From Acidobacteriota bacterium (GTDB lineage Bacteria; Acidobacteriota; Vicinamibacteria; Vicinamibacterales; UBA2999): a DNA stretch of 6,382 nucleotides. Under the pieces are notes generated by a model. It made no database searches, had not been told where the DNA came from, and saw nothing but the letters and a program-made list of their open reading frames with translations. Positions 1-6,049 of the stretch are shown here, piece by piece. The translations under genes and the position numbers were made by a program. The stretch is taken from assembly GCA_013813075.1 (NCBI GenBank), contig JACCSI010000225.1, forward strand, positions 1 through 6,382. Reading direction: 5' to 3'. Within the stretch, counting starts at the first letter, position 1; each line of letters opens with the position of its first letter.

Positions 1-54
1 CGCGGGCTCAATGGCTCCGAAAATCGACCCGCCCCGCTCCCACGAGGACTGTGA
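1..54 (+). CDS. C-terminal tail of an unidentified upstream gene (partial)
   Basis: Frame 1 is open from the window edge to a TGA at 52-54, giving the 17-residue tail RGLNGSENRPAPLPRGL. The TGA shares its last base with the ATG of the next gene (TGATG), a usual arrangement for coupled operon genes. This supports frame 1 as the true upstream frame, although frames 2 and 3 are also open across this short stretch. In many bacteria, GMC oxidoreductases of this type are preceded by a small Tat-exported partner (gluconate 2-dehydrogenase subunit 3 family). The Pro/Gly-rich tail would not be out of place there, but the visible residues are too few to identify it. Confidence 0.35.
   Translation, partial: RGLNGSENRPAPLPRGL
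44..48 (+). promoter_or_regulatory. Ribosome binding site of the GMC gene
   Basis: GAGGA lies 5 bases before the ATG at 54 but only 2 bases before the in-frame GTG at 51. The spacing favours the ATG at 54 as the start. Confidence 0.5.
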
Positions 55-1643
55 TGCCAACGTTTGAATGTGATGTCTGCATCGTCGGCGGCGGCATCTC
101 GTCGGCGCTCCTCGCACAAAAGCTTGCCGAGCTTCGTCCCGGCACGTCAACGATCGTCGTCGAGGTTGGCGACCGGCTGTTCGACACCCAGCGTCGCTGG
201 CAAGATCGGCTGCGATCATTGGCCTATGGCGAGAATCCGTGGCCCGGCGATTACGTCGAGGATCAGGCGGCCGCCGGCGTCATTTCGCGATCGATGGCGG
301 TCGGTGGATCGGCGTTGCACTGGGGCGGGGTCACCAACCGATTCTCGGAAGAAGATCTCCGGCTGCGCTCGATGTACGGGCTGGCGGTGGATTGGCCGCT
401 CGAGTGGACAGAACTCGAACGCTTCTATTGCGAGGCGGAACGACGCATCGGCGTCGGCGGCGAGCCAGGGCCACTTCCCGAGGACAAGCGGTCGGAGCCG
501 TACCCGATGCAACCAATGCCGCTGTCCTGGAACTTGCGGCAGATAAAGGCATGGGCAGACAAGAGTGATATTCCTTTCTGGGGGACGCCGCAAGCGAAGA
601 ATACCGTGCCGTACGATGGGCGCAGTGAGTGCCGTCGCTGCAACACGTGCGAGATCTGTCCGACCGGTGCGCGCTACTCGCCAGACGAAACGTTCCGGCG
701 GCTTCTGGCGGCAAAGGCGATTGCGCTGCACGACCGCACCCTGGTCCGGCGCCTCCTGGCTCGAGACGATGGAAAAACCTCGCAGATCGCTGTCGCACAG
801 GCGACTCATCGCGATCGGCCGGATGACCCGGTGGCGTATCGCGCGCGACTGTTCGTGCTTGCCGGCGGCTATTGCTGGACCCCGCACCTGCTGCTGTCGT
901 CGGCGTCGAGCCGCTTTCCGGGGGGTCTCGCGAACAGTTCCGGCACGGTTGGCCGACACATGACCGGGCATGCGTTTGTCGGCGCGCACATCGAGCTCGA
1001 CGCGGAGATCTACCCAGGAATGAACGATCAGCACAGCCTGATCTCGCGGCAATTTTTTCGATGCGCGGCGGACCAGCCCTACGTCCGTCATGATTTCAGA
1101 ATCTGGGAGAGCAGCGTGGGCCGAGAACCGCGTCTGAAGAGTGATGACGGTCGGCTGCTGATGGGTGACGCGCTGCTCGCCGATTGGCGCGCCCGCGCAA
1201 AGCGGGGCACGGCACGGGTGCGCGCCTATTACGACGTGCATCCATCGGCTGAAAGCCGGCTGACACTCGACGCGTCGTTAAAGAACCGCTTTGGTGACGT
1301 GATGCCGAACATCACACACCAGCTCGATGCGGCGACCGAAGCCCGTGTGCCCGCCACGAAGCGGCACATCCTCGTGCAATTCGAACGCCTCGCCCGAGCG
1401 AACAACGCCAGGATCCTGTCGACCAGCGAGAGCAACTACCTCGATCATCCCGCCGGCGGGTGTCGAATGGGCACCGATCGATCGGCGAGCGTCTGCGATT
1501 CCTTTGGTCGCACGCATGATCACGAGAACCTGTTTGTCGTCGGCGCGCCGACACTGCCCACCGGCGGCTGCACCAACGGCACGCTGACCTTTGCCGCGTT
1601 GACGCTGCGCTCGGCTACGGAAGTTGCAAGGAGCCTCGCATGA
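54..1643 (+). CDS. GMC-family FAD-dependent oxidoreductase, gluconate/glucose-dehydrogenase-like
   Basis: This 529-residue protein should oxidise an alcohol or sugar substrate using FAD. An N-terminal dinucleotide-binding motif, IVGGGISSALLA (about 10-21), starts the Rossmann fold. The FAD-contact segment VGGSALHWGG is at about 83-92. The C-terminal GMC domain has HPAGGCRMG (His465), the FVVGAPTLPTGG segment and TNGTLTFAALTLR (Asn508). His465 and Asn508 occupy the catalytic His/Asn positions of the family. Residues 193-202 hold C-x2-C-x2-C-x2-C followed by P-T-G-A-R-Y. A similar Cys cluster in membrane-bound sugar dehydrogenase large subunits binds an Fe-S centre, so electron transfer to a cytochrome or quinone partner rather than to O2 is inferred. 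No signal peptide is present; in related enzymes the small partner subunit carries the export signal. Length is normal for the family. The ATG at 54 is preferred over the GTG at 51 for RBS spacing. The gene overlaps both neighbours by a few bases, indicating an operon. The substrate cannot be told from sequence. Confidence 0.93.
   Translation: MPTFECDVCIVGGGISSALLAQKLAELRPGTSTIVVEVGDRLFDTQRRWQDRLRSLAYGENPWPGDYVEDQAAAGVISRSMAVGGSALHWGGVTNRFSEEDLRLRSMYGLAVDWPLEWTELERFYCEAERRIGVGGEPGPLPEDKRSEPYPMQPMPLSWNLRQIKAWADKSDIPFWGTPQAKNTVPYDGRSECRRCNTCEICPTGARYSPDETFRRLLAAKAIALHDRTLVRRLLARDDGKTSQIAVAQATHRDRPDDPVAYRARLFVLAGGYCWTPHLLLSSASSRFPGGLANSSGTVGRHMTGHAFVGAHIELDAEIYPGMNDQHSLISRQFFRCAADQPYVRHDFRIWESSVGREPRLKSDDGRLLMGDALLADWRARAKRGTARVRAYYDVHPSAESRLTLDASLKNRFGDVMPNITHQLDAATEARVPATKRHILVQFERLARANNARILSTSESNYLDHPAGGCRMGTDRSASVCDSFGRTHDHENLFVVGAPTLPTGGCTNGTLTFAALTLRSATEVARSLA
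1628..1633 (+). promoter_or_regulatory. Ribosome binding site of the deacetylase gene
   Basis: AAGGAG sits 6 bases before the ATG at 1640, inside the last codons of the GMC gene. It is the best Shine-Dalgarno match in the window and supports both the start choice and independent re-initiation on a shared transcript. Confidence 0.7.
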
Positions 1644-2599
1644 CCTGCGCACGTCTCACCGCGTATACTGCGCTGCTCGCAGCCGTACCCATCGTGCTGG
1701 CCGCGCAGCAGGGCAGCCCGCTTCCGGGAACCAAGTTGTCGCTCGACCAGCTCCGTCAGCAGATGTTTCATGTCAGCGCCGGCAAACGGCTCAAGCCGAC
1801 GTCATGGCCGGGCGGCGCGCGTGTCGCCGTGTCGTTGTCGTTCGACGTCGACAATGCGACCGCGACGCTTGCAACAGGCGTGCTGGACTACGAGGTGATT
1901 TCGCGGGGTGAATACAGCGCCGTGGACGGCCTTCCGCGTCTCTTGCGCCTGCTCGCCAAGCACAAGCTGCCGGCGTCGTTTTTCATTCCCGCGGTGAGCG
2001 CCGCGCTGCACCCGCAGATGATCAAGGACATCCAGGCATCAGGACGCCACGAAATTGGCGTGCACGGGTGGATCCACGAGCGCTTGCCGGCGTTGAACGA
2101 CGCGGGCGAGGAACAGCGGCTGCTGAATCAGTCGATTGCATTGCTGACGTCGATGACCGGCAAGCGTCCGGTCGGGTATCGCGCCCCGTCATGGCAGTTC
2201 AGCGCGTGGACCGGGCAGCAGGTCAAGGAGGCGGGATTCCTCTACGACAGCAGTCTGATGGCGAGCGATGATGCTTACGAATTGCTTCTGGCCGGGCAGC
2301 CAACGGGGTTGGTCGAGTTGCCGATTGAACGGATCCTCGACGACTTTCCGTATTTTGGCGGCGGTGCCAACGGATCGGACCCGTCGCTGCAGACCGTCTA
2401 TGACGTGTTCCAGTCGGAATTCGATGTGGCGCACGAGGAAGGGGGCCTGTATCTGCTGACGATGCACCCGCACATCATGGGGCATCGCTCGCGCGTCGCG
2501 CTGCTCGAGCGGCTGATCCAGTACATGCAGAAGAAAGGCGGCGTGTGGTTTGCCACGCACGAGCAAGTCGCACGGCACGTCAAACCCCTGCTCCAGTAA
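1640..2599 (+). CDS. Exported polysaccharide deacetylase (NodB/PgdA-like, carbohydrate esterase 4 fold)
   Basis: This 319-residue protein is probably a metal-dependent amidohydrolase acting on a cell-envelope or extracellular polysaccharide. Residues 1-22 form a signal peptide: a hydrophobic run TALLAAVPIVLAA with a likely cut before QQG. The mature part shows the NodB motifs in order. Motif 1 is SFDVDN (Asp69/Asp71). Motif 2 is HEIGVHGWIHE, with the H-x3-H pair His142/His146. Motif 3 is RAPSW (from Arg181). The segment ELPIERILDDFPYF (about 226-239) follows, and the last motif is LTMHPHIMG (His276/His278). The FDVDN form, GVHGWIHE and the LDDFP segment resemble the PgdA (Helicobacter type)/PuuE branch more than classical chitooligosaccharide deacetylases, so an amidase or imidase on another substrate is possible. 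The start is fixed by a good RBS and by the ATGA overlap with the GMC stop. The operon with an oxidoreductase is notable, but no joint pathway is evident. Confidence 0.9.
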   Translation: MTCARLTAYTALLAAVPIVLAAQQGSPLPGTKLSLDQLRQQMFHVSAGKRLKPTSWPGGARVAVSLSFDVDNATATLATGVLDYEVISRGEYSAVDGLPRLLRLLAKHKLPASFFIPAVSAALHPQMIKDIQASGRHEIGVHGWIHERLPALNDAGEEQRLLNQSIALLTSMTGKRPVGYRAPSWQFSAWTGQQVKEAGFLYDSSLMASDDAYELLLAGQPTGLVELPIERILDDFPYFGGGANGSDPSLQTVYDVFQSEFDVAHEEGGLYLLTMHPHIMGHRSRVALLERLIQYMQKKGGVWFATHEQVARHVKPLLQ

Positions 2600-2631
2600 C
2601 CCGCACGCGCGTCACTTGGGCCGCCCCGGTT

Positions 2632-2643
2632 TACTATCGAGGG
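2632..2643 (+). promoter_or_regulatory. Possible -10 element for a leaderless M20 transcript
   Basis: The AT-rich TACTAT (2632-2637), inside an otherwise GC-rich 44-base gap, fits a -10 hexamer. The ATG at 2644 begins 7 bases after the hexamer ends, which is where transcription would start. GAGGG at 2639-2643 abuts the ATG and is too close to act as a normal ribosome binding site. No convincing -35 box is seen at 16-18 bases upstream. Tentative. Confidence 0.25.
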
Positions 2644-3705
2644 ATGAGATCCCTCCTCGTGGCGGTGCTGGTCGCAGGACTGCTGGCGCAGCCCGCGGCC
2701 GTGCAACAGGCTCTGTCCCCGACCGAGCAGCAATTGGCCGCGCACGCGGACGGCTCGCGCGCCGAGGCCGAACAGCTGCTCGAACGGCTCGTCAACATCA
2801 ACAGCGGTACGATGAACCTGGACGGCGTCAAACGCGTGGGCGATGTCCTCGCGGCAGAGTTCAAGACGCTGGGCTTCAGGACGACCTGGGTTGATGGTGC
2901 CGCGTTCAAACGTGCGGGCCATTTGATTGCAGAGCGCGACGGGAAAGGGCCGCGTCTCCTTCTGATTGGCCACCTCGATACGGTCTTCGAGCCGGACAGC
3001 CCGTTCCAGAAATTCCAGCGCATCACCGCCGATGCCGCGCGCGGCCCGGGCATCATCGACATGAAGGGCGGCGATGTCGTCATCCTCTACGCGCTGAAAG
3101 CGCTGGCGGCCGCGAAGGCGCTCGACGGGGTGGCCATCACGGTGGTGATGACGGGTGACGAGGAAGACCCCGGCGAGCCGCTCACGCTCGCGCGACAAGC
3201 GCTGCTCGACGCGGGCAAGGCGGCCGATATTGCGATCGGATTCGAGAACGGCAACAACAATCCCGCCAACGCGAACATCTCGCGACGCGGTTTTACGGGG
3301 TGGACCCTGCGAGTCAAGGGCATGGCGGCGCATTCGTCGCAGGTGTTTACCGAGTCCGTGGGCGCCGGCGCGATTTACGAGCTGTCGCGGATTCTCAATG
3401 GTTTTTATGCGGGTCTGTCGAAAGAGCCTCTGCTTTCGCTCAACCCGGGCCTCACCCTTGGCGGTACGACGGTGGAGTTCAATGCGGCCCAATCTCGTGG
3501 CACGGCATTCGGCAAGACGAACGTTGTCGCGGAACATGCGATCGTGACCGGCGACCTGCGCGGCATATCGTCCGAGCAGGTTGAGACCACCAAGAAGACC
3601 ATGCACGGTGTAGTAGCCGCGAACTTGGCGAGAACCAGTGCGGAACTGGTGTTCGACGATAGCTATCCGCCGATGGCGCCGATCGACGGCTACTGGCGCG
3701 ATTGA
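2644..3705 (+). CDS. Secreted M20-family metallopeptidase (glutamate carboxypeptidase-like), frame broken before its C-terminus
   Basis: This 353-residue stretch is a zinc-dependent exopeptidase or amidohydrolase of the M20 family, resembling carboxypeptidase G2. Residues 1-19 look like a signal peptide (RSLLVAVLVAGLLAQPAA), so the product is exported. Catalytic-domain motifs follow: IGHLDTVFE (His110, Asp112), PGIIDMKGG (bridging Asp139), MTGDEEDPGEP (catalytic Glu173 with Glu174) and GFENGN (Glu201). The dimerisation/lid domain contains WTLRVKGMAAHSSQVF (His230) and later VTGDLRG. After YPPMAPIDG the frame runs into YWRD and a TGA (3703-3705). The expected final ~75 residues, with the last metal-ligand His, are encoded immediately downstream one frame back. 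A start at 2644 is chosen because the signal peptide begins there; an open stretch upstream of it overlaps the deacetylase. As read here the product lacks a zinc ligand and is probably inactive unless the break is a sequencing error. Confidence 0.88.
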   Translation: MRSLLVAVLVAGLLAQPAAVQQALSPTEQQLAAHADGSRAEAEQLLERLVNINSGTMNLDGVKRVGDVLAAEFKTLGFRTTWVDGAAFKRAGHLIAERDGKGPRLLLIGHLDTVFEPDSPFQKFQRITADAARGPGIIDMKGGDVVILYALKALAAAKALDGVAITVVMTGDEEDPGEPLTLARQALLDAGKAADIAIGFENGNNNPANANISRRGFTGWTLRVKGMAAHSSQVFTESVGAGAIYELSRILNGFYAGLSKEPLLSLNPGLTLGGTTVEFNAAQSRGTAFGKTNVVAEHAIVTGDLRGISSEQVETTKKTMHGVVAANLARTSAELVFDDSYPPMAPIDGYWRD

Positions 3706-3929
3706 ACGATGCCAGTCGCGACCTCGGGTTGGGGGAGATCACGCCCGTGGATCCACGTGCCGCCGGCGCCGCCGACATCTCGTTTATCGCAGACGATGTG
3801 GAGATGGCCATCGACGCGCTAGGCCTCAAGGGCAAAGCCGATCACACCGTCGACGAAACCGCGGACCTCCGATTGCTGCCGGTGCAGATCAAGCGCGCGG
3901 CGGTGCTCATTCATCGGCTAACGCAGTGA
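3702..3929 (+). pseudogene. Displaced C-terminal part of the M20 metallopeptidase
   Basis: This frame encodes (L)NDASRDLGLGEI, then DPRAAGAADISFIADDVEMA, and then GKADHTVDETADL, ending with a helix IKRAAVLIHRLTQ and TGA at 3927-3929. This is the C-terminal end of M20 peptidases of this subgroup: the GAAD-S-F segment and the HTV-ET-ADL motif. The His codon at 3843-3845 is the expected last zinc ligand. The frame is offset by one base from the gene ending at 3705. Reading it upstream gives LLAR (3690-3701) before the TTG at 3702, which continues the family pattern, so the break lies at about 3688-3702. A missing base (3n+1 bases) explains it. A separately translated 75-residue protein is unlikely: the only start is TTG with no clear RBS. 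Confidence 0.85.
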
Positions 3930-3972
3930 CAACTGCTGCGGAATCCTGCCTTTGTCTTTGACACTGGTGACC

Positions 3973-4710
3973 ATGACCCGATTGGTCGGCACCGCCGGCT
4001 GGGCCATTCCGCGGCGTTGGGCGGATCTGGCGCCGGCCGACGGCAAAGGCTTGACTCGATACGCTGGCGTGCTGAACGCGGTCGAGATCAACTCGTCCTT
4101 CTACCGGCCCCATGCGCGCGAGACGTATGCGCGGTGGGCGGCCAGTGTGCCGGATGCATTCCGATTCTCAGTCAAGATCCCGAAAGCCATCACCCACGAC
4201 GCCAAACTCATCGACGTCGGCGAGGCGCTCGAGCGGTTTCTGGAGCAGGCAAACGGTCTTGGTCCGAAGCTGGGTGTGCTGCTGGTGCAGTTGCCAGGCC
4301 GCTTCGAGTTTGATGCCGCGGTTGCCAAAGCCTTCTTCGCGGGGTTCCGAAAATTGCACAAGGGACAGATTGTGTGTGAGCCGCGGAATTCAACCTGGTT
4401 CACTCCCGAGGCAGATGCGGTGTTGCGCAAGCACCGCATTGGACGCGTGGCCGCCGATCCGCCGAAGGGTGCGACGGCATTCGGGCCGGGAGGTTGGGAC
4501 GGCATCGCGTACTTGCGTCTTCACGGCTCGCCGCGCGTGTATTTCTCACCGTACGAGCAGCCATTCCTCGTGGCGGTCGCACAGCGTCTTTCGGAGTTCG
4601 ATGTCCCGGCGTGGGTGGTCTTTGACAATACGGGGTCCGGGGCCGCATTCGAGAACGCGGTGCGCATGCGCGACCTGGTCTCGGTTTCTGCACTGCCTGA
4701 CCACGTATAA
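3973..4710 (+). CDS. DUF72 domain protein (YecE-like TIM barrel)
   Basis: This 245-residue protein is a full-length member of the DUF72/YecE family, whose biochemical role is unknown. Family motifs appear in order: GTAGW at 6-10, VEINSSFYR at 37-45, FRFSVKIPKAITH at 63-75, LGVLLVQLPGRF at about 100-111, CEPRNSTWF at 135-143, AYLRLHGS at 179-186 and VVFDNTGSGAAFENA near 215-229. The fold is a TIM barrel with conserved Glu, Arg, His and Asn residues in the putative active-site mouth. It is expected to be cytoplasmic, since no signal peptide is seen. Several in-frame starts exist (TTG 3952, TTG 3958, GTG 3967, ATG 3973). ATG 3973 is preferred because families of this type begin a few residues before GTAGW. 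No clear RBS precedes it. It starts 43 bases after the M20 fragment and may share its transcript. Confidence 0.92.
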   Translation: MTRLVGTAGWAIPRRWADLAPADGKGLTRYAGVLNAVEINSSFYRPHARETYARWAASVPDAFRFSVKIPKAITHDAKLIDVGEALERFLEQANGLGPKLGVLLVQLPGRFEFDAAVAKAFFAGFRKLHKGQIVCEPRNSTWFTPEADAVLRKHRIGRVAADPPKGATAFGPGGWDGIAYLRLHGSPRVYFSPYEQPFLVAVAQRLSEFDVPAWVVFDNTGSGAAFENAVRMRDLVSVSALPDHV

Positions 4711-4801
4711 CAACCCAGAAACCGCGATCGCGTGATCACTTGCGTCAGTTCAAGTCGCGTGCTGATCGCGAGACCACAAGTTGCTGTGAGAGTCCTCACC
4801 G

Positions 4802-4862
4802 GGGCTTGAGGCTCGCGCCGGCGCGCACCGGGGGGTGAGCCGGGCCGCGAGCCTTCAAGCCC
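4802..4862. repeat. Large GC-rich imperfect hairpin between the DUF72 and four-Cys genes
   Basis: The left arm 4802-4817 (GGGCTTGAGGCTCGCG) pairs with the right arm 4846-4862 in two 8-base-pair blocks: 4810-4817 with 4846-4853, and 4802-4809 with 4855-4862. A single bulged T lies at 4854. Inside the loop, CACC (4826-4829) can pair with GGTG (4834-4837). No T-tract follows on either strand, so it is not a standard intrinsic terminator. It ends 17 bases before the next ATG. It may be a REP-like dispersed palindrome, an RNA control element or a transcript-end stabiliser; the sequence alone does not decide. Confidence 0.6.
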
Positions 4863-4879
4863 GCACTTGTGGGGGGATT

Positions 4880-5617
4880 ATGGAGATGCGCGACGGCTTC
4901 ATCATCAGCGTGTTCAATTATTGCGATCGGTGGTGCGACACGTGTTCTCTCTCGTCGTACTGTCGCGTGTTCGTTGCAACGACCGGCGATGAAGCCTCCA
5001 GCGAGATCAACATGGGTGCTCTCGTCGGAGCGGCGCCGCACGACCGACCACCGGCACCACCGAAATGGCTCGAGGACGTGCTCGAGGAGTTGAACTCACT
5101 TGCGGGAAGACCGTTCACCCATGAAGAACTCCTCGCGGGGGAACCGACGATGGCGGCTGCGCATCAGGAAATTTATGAGCGGGCGAAGGCCTACTGCGTG
5201 TGGGTACACGACGGGGTCGGACATCGGCAGTACGACCGCCATCGTGACCCGACAGATCCACGCGCGGTCATCTCGTGGTTCTCATCGCTCACGGCGTCGA
5301 CAATCCGTCGTGCGCTCACGGGCCTTGCGGACTTTGACGGCAATCGAGAGGCGCCTCCCGATCACGAAGGCGCGGCCAAGGTGGCCCTTCTCGGCATCGA
5401 TCGGTCGTATGCCGCCTGGCAGCAGCTCGTCACCGACCACGGCCTCAGCGCGGTGCGGGCGCGGCCTTGCCTCGAGGCACTCGCGTGGCTCCGGGCTCGG
5501 CTCGAGGCGGCGATTCCGGACGCGCGTGCGTTCGTGCGTCCGGGGTTTGACGAACCCGAGGCTGTGGCGCGGCTACGGGCGGCTGCGGCAAGCCGGCCAC
5601 CCGAGCGGGCGTGGTGA
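4880..5617 (+). CDS. Uncharacterised protein with N-terminal C-x3-C-x2-C-x5-C motif
   Basis: I do not assign a function to this 245-residue protein. Near the N-terminus, NYCDRWCDTCSLSSYC places Cys at 15, 19, 22 and 28, a spacing that suggests a bound zinc ion or Fe-S cluster. The rest looks mostly helical and soluble, with no signal peptide or membrane segment. It includes KWLEDVLEELNSL (62-74), a central block with HQEIYERAKAYCVWVHD (95-111), ISWFSSLTASTIRRAL (131-146) and DHEGAAKVALLGIDRSYAAW (161-180). An Arg/Ala-rich C-terminal helix follows, with a low-complexity end. I recall hypothetical proteins with a YCDRWC-x2-C motif in several phyla, but cannot confirm that here. The ATG at 4880 is taken as start. 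The ATG at 4886 is an alternative, because GGGGGGA (4871-4877) is better spaced from it (8 bases) than from 4880 (2 bases). A GTG at 4835 would place the start inside the hairpin and is less likely. The gene faces the rRNA operon head-on and follows a 169-base gap, so it probably has its own transcript. Confidence 0.8.
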   Translation: MEMRDGFIISVFNYCDRWCDTCSLSSYCRVFVATTGDEASSEINMGALVGAAPHDRPPAPPKWLEDVLEELNSLAGRPFTHEELLAGEPTMAAAHQEIYERAKAYCVWVHDGVGHRQYDRHRDPTDPRAVISWFSSLTASTIRRALTGLADFDGNREAPPDHEGAAKVALLGIDRSYAAWQQLVTDHGLSAVRARPCLEALAWLRARLEAAIPDARAFVRPGFDEPEAVARLRAAAASRPPERAW

Positions 5618-5627
5618 TTAGCGAGTA

Positions 5628-5666
5628 CAAAGAAAAAGCCCGTTGGTTCGATTTGAACCAACGGGC
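5628..5666 (-). terminator. Intrinsic terminator of the rRNA operon
   Basis: On the minus strand a perfect 12-base-pair stem (GCCCGTTGGTTC, 5666-5655, pairing with 5649-5638) with a 5-base loop (AAATC) is followed by TTTTTCTTTG (5637-5628). It lies 11 bases beyond the 5S 3' end and is a textbook rho-independent terminator. On the + strand no T-run follows the stem, so it should act mainly on rRNA transcription, although the hairpin could also mark the 3' end of the convergent gene that stops at 5617. Confidence 0.92.
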
Positions 5667-5677
5667 CCTGAGAATAA

Positions 5678-5795
<118 letters not shown>

Positions 5796-6049
5796 AACTT
5801 TTTGCGAATCTGGAACTGAGAAGGCGCGTCGGTGCTCCACAGATTTCTTGGAGGCGTGCTCGTTCAAAGCTCCAAATTCAGCAACTTGGCGTCTGGGATT
5901 CGCCTGGTGTCGGGCGGGTAGGGTGTTGGCCACACCGCTCGGACCGGGACGGTCGTCCCAGAACATGTCTAGATTGTCAAAGAGTCGACTTCGACAACTC
6001 AATACCCCGCAATCGCCGTTTTCGATCACGCACATACAGTAAGTAAGTG
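5796..6049 (-). other. 23S-5S internal transcribed spacer
   Basis: About 255 bases separate the 23S and 5S genes, long compared with the roughly 90 bases in E. coli. No tRNA is recognisable. It holds a boxA-like element (5971-5986), a hairpin just past it (5946-5959: GGGAC, loop GGTC, GTCCC) and a weaker stem nearer 5S (CTCCA 5835-5839 with TGGAG 5849-5853). These stems may serve RNase processing; that is inference. Short open frames here and in 23S are not genes. Confidence 0.75.
5971..5986 (-). promoter_or_regulatory. boxA-like rRNA antitermination element
   Basis: The minus strand reads GACTCTTTGACAATCT, close to the boxA consensus TGCTCTTTAACAA bound by NusB-NusE (S10). Just upstream, GTCGAAGTCGAC can form only a small stem in the boxB position. 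A TTGACA is embedded in it, but no -10 hexamer lies 16-18 bases downstream, so boxA is preferred over a promoter. boxA is usually found in the rRNA leader and the 16S-23S spacer, so its place here, between 23S and 5S, is unusual. Confidence 0.55.

Noticed and set aside
216..1241. Long minus-strand open frame (341 codons) opposite the GMC gene
   Set aside because: It is antisense to a well-supported gene, and its translation is rich in Arg, Ala and Pro with no recognisable domain. This is typical of open shadows in GC-rich DNA.
1660..1672. TATACT just inside the deacetylase gene as a -10 box
   Set aside because: It lies within the signal-peptide codons and no in-frame ATG follows at a suitable distance, so it has no gene to serve.
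2398..3606. Minus-strand open frame of 402 codons opposite the deacetylase and M20 genes
   Set aside because: It spans two genes with clear catalytic motifs on the + strand. Its product has Arg/His-rich composition without motifs or a plausible start context.
3688..3705. Programmed -1 ribosomal frameshift in the M20 gene
   Set aside because: No X-XXY-YYZ slippery heptamer is present near the break, and M20 peptidases are not known to use recoding.
4723..4770. Overlapping palindromes CGCGATCGCG (4723-4732) and GTGATCAC (4732-4739), with a second GATCGCG at 4764-4770
   Set aside because: Short palindromes are common in GC-rich DNA. The possible stem has a 34-base loop and no T-tract, so neither an operator nor a terminator can be claimed.
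5820..5900. Possible tRNA in the 23S-5S spacer (GTTCAAAGC resembles a T-loop)
   Set aside because: The bases flanking GTTCAAAGC do not form a 5-base-pair T stem, and no acceptor or anticodon stem could be found around it.
5971..5981. TTGACA on the minus strand as a promoter -35 for 5S
   Set aside because: No -10-like hexamer lies 16-18 bases downstream. The surrounding CTCTTTGACAAT fits boxA better.
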